From positions 1-39,257 of the forward strand of contig JASJQH010000043.1 of assembly GCA_040143965.1 (NCBI GenBank): a stretch of DNA of 39,257 nt, read 5' to 3'. Position 1 is the first letter of the stretch, and the number at the start of each line of letters is the position of its first letter. Positions 31,068 through 39,257 of this stretch are shown here, piece by piece. Position numbers and translations under genes: made by a program. Below the pieces are notes generated by a model. That model was not told the DNA's origin, did no database searches, and saw only the letters and a list, made by a program, of their open reading frames with translations. The DNA is from Basidiobolus ranarum (Eukaryota > Basidiobolomycota > Basidiobolomycetes > Basidiobolales).

Positions 31068-33162
31068 TTAATTATCTACATCTCCTCTGACAGTATTTAA
31101 AGGTAACTCATCATAATCTTGACTACCCCTATCCTCCTGCCGTTTGATGTCAGAAGCCAACTGTGGGGTGTGGGGAGTCATGGCTATGTTACCGTTGTAG
31201 ATTCGCAGATGCTGCTTACCGTACTGAGGACTTTTCAATACAAACTCGGATCGCTTACCATGACTGGATCCAATCGAATCATGCAATGGCGGCCGTCTCA
31301 CTCTTCGTCGCCCATTTCCAGCGTTACCGACTTTGCTTTTTACAAACATTGCCTCTCTAGCAGATTGCTCCTCAGTAATCACAGGGTCAAAATGTTGCTT
31401 GCTGATGACTGATAGATACCAAAATAGCATGTTAGATATGAGTACCTGTTGCAACAGTGGGCGGCGAGGGTTGGTTAACTTAATATGCGAAAGACGGTAG
31501 ATCCCTCTCTCAATATGCAGTGGGAATCGAGATGGGTTGGTGTGCTGTGACTTGGTGGGCGATGTTTCTGTTTTTGTGGGATTATCCTTGTAGGCGGCGT
31601 CTTCACCTTTTGTGGAAGATAGATTGCTCTTATTTTTCGATTTGGAGAAGAGAGTGAAAATAGGCGATTTCTTGGCTTTTTGATCATTGCTAGGTGGAAT
31701 GGGCTCCTTGTTAGTATGAGGCATCTTTAATTCTGAATGGACCGGCTTCTTGAAAGTAGTTGAAGTAGCTCTTTTCCTAACAATCTCCTCTTTCTTTCCA
31801 ACCTCTATATCTTGGATCCTTTGGCTCACCTCCTCTGATGAAAGCGGTCGATTTTTCCCTGACTTTTTCAGCTTAGCTGTCTTGATACTGTCGCTAGGTT
31901 CAGCGCCCCAAAACCAAGACCATGAGGTTATCTTCTTTCTTGAGTTTGTAGTAATCGGTCTCTCAGTAGTTTTCTCGTGCTTCTCTATCATAGCAGGTAT
32001 ATCTGCAGATGCATCTTTAATAATAAGAAACTGTGAGAGAGAAAGAGAATTACTAGTCATAATAGAATAAGGTTACCTGGCTTAAGGATGGGTAAAGAGT
32101 CTCTTCTGAGTGGTGGGTGTTTGATCATCATAAAATCATCAAAAGGTTCCTTTATCTTGTCATCACCGAAAGCAATTGGATTATCCGTGGATAATTTTGG
32201 TAGACCTTCAGACTCGCTATCTTGAGACGTTGTCTCTAAAGAACTACTCCCTTCTGGACTACTACTTCTATCTGAGCTGTTTTCTTCAGTTTGTGAAGCA
32301 TCATATTCAGTTGATTTGTCATTAGGTAAGTTTGTCTTTGTGGGGCTCGTTTGAGATTCAGTTGATTTAATAGAGTCTCTCCTGATTTTAGTCCTTGCAC
32401 TTCGTTTCAAGGAAGCACGTACAATCCTACTCTGAACTATATAAGGTGTATCAAGTACAGACGGCTCAAGTTCACTTTCGTCTTTTTTAAAAGGAACCAA
32501 ACCGAATGTAAAAGAAATAGTTAGTTATTTCCGTAATATAACCATACAATAATAACAACTTTACGAAGGAAAGAATACGAATATTTCCAACTATTTTCTT
32601 CTCCTAGAGATTTAATATATCTATGAAGTAAATAAATTTAGAAACCTTGAGATTTCGGGATTTTCATTCCAGTTGTCACGGTTATTTGACGTCGTAATAC
32701 TGAAGATATCAGTCCAGATTTTTTGACTGTCTTTTCGTCAGAAATGGAGTCTTCAGTAAAATCTGAGCCACCGTAAGAGTGTAAGGAGAGGATGGATTTA
32801 CGACGAGTCAATGAAGTCTCTGTGTGATTGACTGCACTAGAATGCTTATCTAGCCAAGTACTAAATTGTTGAGGCGCTATCTCTGGATGAAGGTGAGCAG
32901 GAACCCAATATAAATGAGAAGGATCTTCACGTAAGGCCCAATCAGTCAATGTATCCGGACCAACACTATCGGTGTCCTCTGACTCATTTGCCGAAGTGAA
33001 AGCGAACGTAGGAAGTGTTGTCTCAGTATCAATTGAAGGAATGTAACTTTCATTGTTTATTAATGAGTCCAATAATGGTAAGTGATTGAGTGTACTAAAC
33101 ACTTCACTACTGTCAGGCTTCGTTTGTTCTTCAGTAGTGCCTGTGGTCGGAGAATCTACCAT
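31068..33162 (-). CDS. Zds1/Zds2-like regulator with Zds C-terminal domain
   Basis: Three coding exons (32646-33162, 32077-32481, 31068-32014) encode 622 residues. Coding starts immediately after an acceptor; a GTGAGT...CAG intron (33163-33228) lies in the 5' leader. Most of the protein is low-complexity, Ser/Thr/Lys-rich. Near the N terminus is SHLYWVPAHLHPEIAPQQF, a conserved block of the family. The diagnostic Zds_C segment lies about residues 455-500, with RFPLHIERGIYRLSHIKL, TNPRRPLLQQVLISN and MLFWYLSVI, preceded by a TSWSWFWG stretch about 140 residues earlier. Yeast Zds1/2 bind PP2A-Cdc55 and control mitotic exit, polarity and silencing; fission yeast Zds1 acts in stress and cell shape. 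Intron 1 has a GTTTCT donor. A GTACTC...CAG stretch inside the Zds_C domain is read as coding because it holds the conserved helix. Confidence 0.85.
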
Positions 33163-33228
33163 CTGAAGGAATGAGAAGGGGTTTAAGCTATCTGATACTT
33201 GCATAAAGTACTTGAAGGGATAACTCAC
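33163..33228 (-). other. 5' leader intron of the Zds1-like gene
   Basis: A GTGAGT donor and a CTTCATTC-type pyrimidine-rich acceptor (TTCCTTCAG) directly precede the start ATG. The sequence upstream (33229 to about 33300) has no ATG in frame, so the upstream exon is probably untranslated. Confidence 0.5.
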
Positions 33229-33950
33229 CTTAGCAAGCCCTCGGAAACAGGTAGCACGATAAGAGCACTAGCACTGTATCGTAAAGGATATTTAGGCAAG
33301 AGAGCAATAGACAGTCAAAACGACCTAAAGCTAGCACAAAGTGAAATGAAATAAAAGAAGTGGGTGAAACTAAAATTGTCTACGAGATGCTATTTTGTCG
33401 TTTTAGTGAAGCAGGCATGTAACTGCAATAATGACAGCAACCGATATTACAAGAAATTTCACATCATCGATCCAATCAATTGATTCAGAATATAATTCCT
33501 TTGTAAGAGATTCTATTATGAAGACAGGAGTTGAATAGTCAATGCTTTGGGACCTTAACATATGAAGTCACTTTCCTTCACTGGAATGTAACATAGGTAA
33601 TTACAATACTACGTCCCTTTTCTGGGAATGGTCACAAATGGGAATCAGCCTCTGATGATTGCTACTTTTGATGACCCAGTTGGGGCCTGTTTACCCGTTA
33701 CCTCCAATTTATCAATTCTCAGTATTTCTCCAAAAACAATCATGTATTTAATTCAAAATATTGATGGGCTTATTGAATCGAGGTTTATTAATGCAATTTA
33801 TGCATTCGAAGATCCAAGTTAAGTGCGATATTATTAAAAAATTTGAAATTTCAATTTCAGGTGAGCGGATCTGACCTCCTTTAAAAACTCTTTTACTTTG
33901 GTAAATTGTCCCTCCTTTCACCTTGGTTTATCCTTGTTAATTTGTCCACC
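33163..33950. promoter_or_regulatory. Divergent promoter between the Zds1-like and eS4 genes
   Basis: About 790 bp separates the start of the Zds1-like gene (-) from the ATG of eS4 (+), so both promoters lie here, plus the leader intron of the former. A pyrimidine-rich patch (CTCCTTTCACC) occurs about 30-40 nt before the eS4 ATG, as is common in ribosomal protein gene leaders. An open frame at 33628-33822 shows no family features. Confidence 0.5.
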
Positions 33951-34891
33951 ATGGTACGTTTTATTTGTTCTACTAGTTTCTGAAATGCGCGACCAATGCT
34001 CACTGAGTGTCTAATACTCGTACTTGCATAGATGTTTGACTGATACATGAATATCTTAGATGGATGGACTGTGTTAACTTATCGGATTCTTTTTTATAGG
34101 CTCGCGGACCTAAGAAACATCTCAAGCGTCTCAATGCTCCCAAGCACTGGATGCTCGATAAACTTACCGGCACTTACGCCCCTAGACCATCCGCCGGTCC
34201 TCACAAGCTTCGCGAGTGCTTACCTTTGGTCATCTTCCTCAGAAACCGTCTTAAGTACGCTCTCACCAAGAAGGAAGTCCAAAGCATCCTTATGCAACGT
34301 TTAGTTAAGGTCGACGGTAAGGTCAGAACCGATACTACTTATCCTTCCGGCTTCATGGATGTTGTCTCTATTGAGCAAACTGGTGAGCATTTCCGTTTGG
34401 TTTACGATACCAAGGGTCGCTTCACCGTTCACAGAATCTCTGCCGAAGAAGCCAGCTACAAGCTTTGCAAAGTTAAGAAGGTCCAAATCGGAGCTAAGGG
34501 CATTCCTTTTGTCATTACTCATGATGGTCGTACTCTTCGTTACCCCGATCCCCTTGTCAAGGCCAACGATACCGTTAAGCTTGATCTTGAAACCGGTAAA
34601 ATGACTGAATTCATCAAGTTTGATGTCGGAAATGTTGCTATGATTACTGGTGGTCGTAACATGGGTCGTGTTGGTATCATCACTCACCGTGAGAAACATC
34701 ACGGTGGTTTCGATATTGTTCACGTTAAGGATGTTCTTGACCGTCAATTCGCTACTCGTATGTCCAACGTCTTCGTTATTGGTGAAGGTAACAAGCCCTG
34801 GATTTCTCTACCCAAAAATAAGGGTGTCAAGCTTACCATTACTGAAGAGCGTGACCGTAGAAGAGAGAAGCAATTGGCTGGTTCTGCTTAA
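33951..34891 (+). CDS. RPS4: 40S ribosomal protein eS4 (RPS4)
   Basis: Two exons, ATG alone at 33951-33953 and 34100-34891, give 264 residues (usual length about 261-263). The 146-nt intron right after the first codon (GTACGT...TATAG) is longer than most in the window and probably has regulatory use, as in many ribosomal protein genes. The protein reads [20 protein letters not shown], then [20 protein letters not shown], an S4-like RNA-binding section ([20 protein letters not shown]), a KOW-type section ([20 protein letters not shown]) and a C-terminal [20 protein letters not shown]. It binds 18S rRNA in the small subunit. Highly biased codon use contrasts with neighbours and indicates high expression. 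Confidence 0.97.
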
Positions 34892-35417
34892 ACTAGTCCA
34901 ATTTCCCTTGGTTGATTTCTTTCGTCGAAAATTATCAATAAACACATTCTCCCTCACATACCAAGTATTCTGCTATACCTAAGTATTACGCGTCATCGAC
35001 GGTATGCCCTTTGACGTTTCGATTCAAGCAAGTCGCGGCTTTGTGTTTGAAAGATGCAGTATTGAATTAACTTGTTTTAGGAGTGAAGGTGGGGAACGTA
35101 ACGCCAAACAGCGTTAAGATATTTTCTGCAGTGACAGCTGAATTTTGTAGTGGTATCAAATTGAGAGTTATTTCTATTTGCATTAATTTGTTTCTTCCTG
35201 CATAATATCAATAATAGCACTAAACATTGCTTCACTGTTAGTATGACCATATATTTACTGTATAACCAATCAAACGAATTGGGTTTTAGGTTACGTAGAA
35301 TCCAAGTTAGTTCTGTAAGCTATTTCGCCATTATTAAATTGAAGATAGACAGTGAACAAGCCTCAGAGTCCTTGAATTTTGTGACTACTCTCTCCCTCTT
35401 TCACTTTTTTTCAATCA
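34892..35417. other. Stretch between the eS4 and CAP genes
   Basis: Holds the 3' flank of eS4 and the promoter of CAP, ending in a CT-rich leader (CTCTCCCTCTTTCACTTTTT) just before the CAP ATG. No gene is seen. Confidence 0.5.
34937..34942 (+). terminator. Likely poly(A) signal of the eS4 gene
   Basis: AATAAA about 46 nt after the eS4 stop codon, in the usual range for a polyadenylation signal. Confidence 0.5.
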
Positions 35418-36864
35418 ATGGCAGATCAAACTTTACTTTCCGGCTTACTCAAACGATTAGAAACAGCTACTTGTAAATTTGAAGACATTGCTATTAGTAA
35501 AGCTAACCAAAATACCTCAGTGATCGTTCAGGAAGAAGGCACTGGTGAAGTTTCTACTTCACCAATTGTAAGAGCTTTTGATGATATTGTTTTCGGTTCA
35601 CTCAAAAACTTCATAGACAACTCAAAGAACATCGATGGGTTGGTCAAGGAACAGGTAACCTAATTGGAATTTATTTATCTTGGTTATTATTTTAATTCCA
35701 TTTTCTTCTCGGTCTAACGTATCTTTATAGAGTGATGCAGTTGAAAAAATCTTTCAAGCTCAACGTAAACTTATAGCTATCGCCACTCAAGCTCAGAAAC
35801 CTGATACCACTTCCTTCGTCTATGCTGAGCTTTTGAAACCCACTCAAATGGGATTAGAAAGGATCACTGATATTCGTGAAAAGAATAGAGCCTCACCATT
35901 CTATAATCATCTCTCTACAGTTGGTGAAGGAATTCCAGCTTTAGGCTGGGTTGCAGTTGAGCCGGCCCCAGCCCCTTACGTAGAAGAGATGAAGTGTAGT
36001 GCTACATTCTATGCAAATCGTGTCATTAAAGAATTTAAAGATAAAGATCGTAAACATACCGTTTGGGCTAATAGCTTTATCGCCTTGCTAACGGATTTAC
36101 AGGCTTACGTCAAAGAATATCATACGACAGGATTGGTTTGGAATCCACAAGGTCAAAATGCCCAATACTTTATCAATGAGAATCCTACCTCTACTAGCGT
36201 TCTATCACCACCAACAACAACTGCCCCAGACAGGCTCGGCGAAATTCATAAAGGGGAGGGGGTTGCTACAGGACTTCAGAAAGTGGAAAAAACTCCAATG
36301 ACTCATAAGAATCCCGAGCCTAGAGCTTCTGAAACTGTTGCTGCATCCAAACCACCGACATCAACTGGTACGATTGCATTCAAGAAGCCACCCAGGTGTG
36401 ATTTGGAGGGGAACAAATGGGTCGTCGAAAATCAAGCTAATAGGAATGATTTGGTTATCCAACAAACCGAAACCAGACAAAGTGTATATATCTATGGATG
36501 TGAATGTAGCACCATACAGGTAAAAGGAAAGGTAAATGCCATCATCCTTGATACCTGTAAGAAGACTGGGGTTGTAATCGATTCCACAGTATCGTCAATT
36601 GATATTGTCAATTCCAAGTCTGTTCAAGTCCAAGTATTGGGAATAACCCCAACCATTATTATTGACAAGACTGATGGAGCTCAACTATATTTGAGTAAAG
36701 AGTGCATGGGTGTAGATGTTTTCACAGCGAAGAGTTCAGAAGTGAATATTTCCATCCCATCAGCAGACGGTGATTTCATCGAAAAACCGGTGGCTGAGCA
36801 ATTTAAGAGCAAAATCATCCAAGGACAGATTGTTACCGAACCAGTTGAACATGCTGGTGCTTGA
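35418..36864 (+). CDS. Adenylyl cyclase-associated protein (CAP/Srv2)
   Basis: Two exons (35418-35654, 35731-36864) encode 456 residues. The protein recycles actin: it binds G-actin and cofilin-actin and, in yeast, Ras-responsive adenylyl cyclase through its N terminus. The N-terminal coil (LLKRLETATCKFEDIAI) has the RLE-type motif of the cyclase-binding helix. The helical folded domain follows (VYAELLKPTQMG, LSTVGEGIPALGWVAVEPAP, then YVEEMKCSATFYANRVIKEF). A WH2-like element is at GLQKVEKTPMTHKNPEPRA, then the beta-sheet CARP/CAP_C domain (PPRCDLEGNKWVVENQ to the end) with VYIYGCECSTIQVKGKVNAI and VVIDSTVSSIDIVNSKSVQV. Unlike yeast and animal CAPs, no long polyproline tract precedes the WH2 element, only a Pro/Thr-rich SPPTTTAPDR. 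Confidence 0.95.
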
Positions 36865-37906
36865 TGGATTCTAAAACCAACGTACTCTCTTTCGTTCTTT
36901 TTTGCTGGAAACACTGCTTCTGGTGGCACCGATAGCCATATCTTTATTCGGTCAAGCTTAATAAGTGTATAGCTATTCTCGTTAGCCGTTGGCTCGTTGT
37001 ATCTTCTTCAACGCACTTATTAGTAGGTATTCTTCAATCATTCACTTGATAGCTACATCATTTGCTAGGATAGCTAAGATTCTGTGCAAACATTATGGAT
37101 AACCTTAATTTGCATATATTGCCACATACTCCTTGCTTACAGTCCAATATGCGTTTTAAAATACATATAAATATGTCTTGGTTTATTGATGATCACTAGA
37201 TTTAACTGCAATTCCCCCATAGCATAGGTGAGACTGATCATTCCGAGTGTAATAATGCGCTCAACGCAAACCAATCAACTATGCTATATTGGTGATACCC
37301 CAGATTCTTGGATTCTATCCATGGTTGGTTGAAGAGATGTTTCATCTAAAGGGAATCAGTCATCTTGCAAGCGATCACGAGAACCTCGGAATTGGATGAT
37401 CAATACTCCGTTCCCATGTAATTGATGGATATACTATACTGGCAGATGATGTTGCTTATTTATTTAATAACAAGAATTCGAAAGATAACTCTCATTACGA
37501 TATGTTGCTAGAGCGATATTCGTAAGATTTCCTAGTCATTTGAAACAAGGAGATTCGTTAGATTGTTCACTGAGAAGACCATGGTTTATGTTTTGATGGG
37601 GTAGAGACGAAGGGTCTTAAAGCTTCGCCTATAGATGAAGTGGTTTGTCATAGCGAAGAGCAGTGAACTAAAGTGATGATGCTAGTCCTTGGAGCTCAGT
37701 TGTTCGCAGGATGTGTGATATGTAGTTGGTTCGTGTATAGTAGTTGTATTGAATACTAAATGACTAATATGAAACGTCGGTCCACTTACCGAGTGGGAAT
37801 TTCAATAGTTTGAGAGAGTATTGGCCATTCCTGGGGAGTTATGACCTTGGTTGATTCAAGTATATAAGCCTACTGGCGGTCTTGTTCGAATCTATCTCTT
37901 TTACGT
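36865..37906. other. Gene-free stretch between the CAP and CoA-ligase genes
   Basis: No recognisable gene or RNA. The right end is the promoter and leader of the CoA-ligase-like gene. Confidence 0.5.
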
Positions 37907-39257
37907 ATGATTTTTCAATCTCCACATCCAGTCATCGCCCTCCCTTATTCGGATGTATATTCCTTCATTTTTGATCATCCAAAAATTCCGAAGGAACAGG
38001 TGACTTTGATAGATGCAAAATCTAGCCAAACTATTACCTTTGGCCAGTTACATGATTTCTCATTAAGGTTCGCCGCAAATCTCGTCAATAAATTCAACTT
38101 CATGGTTGGCGATCGTGTGGCTATGTTCACACCGAATCACGTGAGTGCGGATTGAAACCCTTTTTGCCGATTCAATATTAACTCGCATTTAGGTTCTTTA
38201 CTCGACAGTTTTAATGGGTGTCCTAGCAGCGGGTAAATGAGGAGAAAATCAGATTCATGGTCATGATGCTTATACTAAAGTTATAATGAATAGGTGGAAC
38301 GGTTACTCCGGCCAACCCTCAGTACACTGCGTCCGAATTTGCTCGACAATTGTCCGAAACCCAAAGTAAAATTGTGGTGACCAATAATTCACTGTTACCA
38401 TTGGTTAGAGAAGCCCTCAACCTAGCAAGTATTGACAGGTACCACCTAATTGTCCTGGAGTCCTCTTGGGAGCCCTCGGTTTATAGTATAGATCAGATGC
38501 TAGTGGAAGCTACTTTCCAGCGCCCGTTAGTCAATCCTGAAAGTACTGCTTATATTTGCTACTCTTCGGGAACTTCAGGTAATATTTAAGCACTACTTCG
38601 TTTCAAAGTTCTCCCTTCAACTATGATGCTATCTAGGTCAGCCTAAGGGGGTAGTAACCACTCATCTCAACATTGTCAGCAGTATCTGTCAGCAGTCACT
38701 GATCTATGAATCACGTGGTCAGGTAATCTCGGGAAGTCTGCCATATTATCACATGTATGGATTATGTCGCTGTTTGCACACACCATTAGTAGTCCCGGGG
38801 GCGCAAACAGTGGTGATGAGTAGATTTGATATTGTAGAATTTCTTGAGGCGATCGAGAAATATCGAATCACGAAATTGATGATCGTACCGCCGATCGCGT
38901 TAATGCTTTTAAAACACCCATTGGCTGATAAATTTAATATGAGTAGTGTGAGAAAGATTAACTCAGCAGCGGCGCCATTAGGGAAAGAATTATCTTTGGA
39001 ATTGACACATAAATTTGGAATTACCGTTGTGGAAGGGTACGGATTAACCGAAACATCTCCCGTAGCATTGTGCTTTGCTTACGATGATCATCTGCATGGT
39101 GCAGTGGGTCAATTGGCACCTAATATGGAGGCCAAAATTGTATGTCCAGAAACTGGTAAAGAGCTGAGCTACGACCAGGAAGGGGAGATTTGGTTCAGGG
39201 GCCCTAATATAATGCAAGGATATTTTCTCAACTCCACAGCTACTGCCGAAAGTATCG
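37907..39257 (+). CDS. 4-coumarate-CoA-ligase-like acyl-CoA synthetase (AMP-binding), 3' end outside the window
   Basis: Four exons seen (37907-38140, 38193-38232, 38294-38578, 38637 to the window end) give 393 residues; the C-terminal part is missing. It activates a carboxylic acid to acyl-AMP and then a CoA thioester. Motifs of the ANL superfamily are clear: the P-loop YICYSSGTSGQPKGVVTTH (split by intron 3), SLPYYHMYGLCRCLH, VPPIALMLLKHP, INSAAAPLGKEL, and the A5 motif EGYGLTETSPV, then EIWFRGPNIMQGYFLN. The arrangement and the GxVGQLxPNMEAKIV segment place it with plant 4CL and firefly-luciferase-like enzymes, which in fungi often are peroxisomal and act on aryl or medium-chain acids. A peroxisomal C-terminal signal cannot be checked here. 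Substrate unknown. Confidence 0.9.

Noticed and set aside
31380-31460. Possible extra intron in the Zds_C domain of the Zds1-like gene
   Set aside because: A GT...AG pair exists, but removing it would delete the conserved VLISNMLFWYLSVI helix while the reading frame is continuous.
34301-34747. 148-codon open frame antisense to eS4
   Set aside because: It is the complement of a strongly codon-biased ribosomal protein gene, which leaves antisense frames open. It has no family features.
37870-37900. tRNA-like GTTCGAATC near the CoA-ligase start
   Set aside because: No acceptor stem or A box can be drawn around it.

Overview
The window is nuclear DNA from a fungus. The evidence is the short GT-AG introns (about 43-100 nt, 58 placed in coding sequence) and families that are fungal or typically fungal: a Zds1-type cell-cycle regulator, an Ecl1-type zinc protein, an AreA-type GATA factor with the RLENLSWRL domain, and a GT34 mannan/galactomannan glycosyltransferase. 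The very high intron density (24 introns in DNA ligase IV) and moderate AT richness fit an early-diverging lineage of Zoopagomycota/Mucoromycota grade. An intron-rich early-branching ascomycete is the main alternative. I cannot name the species from sequence alone.

There are sixteen protein-coding genes in three strand blocks. Block 1 (+, 0.9-11.9 kb): GT34 glycosyltransferase, mitochondrial ribosomal protein mL41, a TMEM170-like membrane protein, an Ecl1-type zinc protein, and DNA ligase IV (25 exons). Block 2 (-, 12.5-33.2 kb): acyl-CoA dehydrogenase, PLP-dependent group II decarboxylase, FAD synthetase, a GATA factor with two zinc fingers, a mitochondrial GGQ release-factor-like protein, a DUF676 lipase, ribosomal protein eS8, and a Zds1-like protein. 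Block 3 (+, 33.9 kb to end): ribosomal protein eS4, cyclase-associated protein (CAP/Srv2), and a 4-coumarate-CoA-ligase-like enzyme cut by the window edge. Exon models were made by hand from GT-AG signals, reading-frame continuity and remembered family motifs. No transcript or database evidence was available.

This is mostly ordinary housekeeping sequence. The genes do not form one pathway, though some themes recur: ribosomal and mitochondrial translation (mL41, release-factor-like, eS8, eS4), flavin and acyl-CoA metabolism (FAD synthetase, acyl-CoA dehydrogenase, CoA ligase), stress, growth or nutrient control (Ecl1-type, GATA, Zds1-like), and actin (CAP). I found no mobile element with a recognisable coding region, no CRISPR array, no rRNA and no convincing tRNA.

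The most unusual signals are: (1) a 1.77-kb gene-free stretch at 25.63-27.39 kb with only two CpG dinucleotides, which suggests an old, formerly methylated repeat; (2) the GATA factor, whose two fingers are interrupted by introns at exactly the same codon and phase, implying internal exon duplication in an AreA-type protein; (3) repeated use of GTT-type 5' splice sites, four of them GTTC; and (4) several perfect palindromes in intergenic DNA. I see no convincing new multi-gene system.
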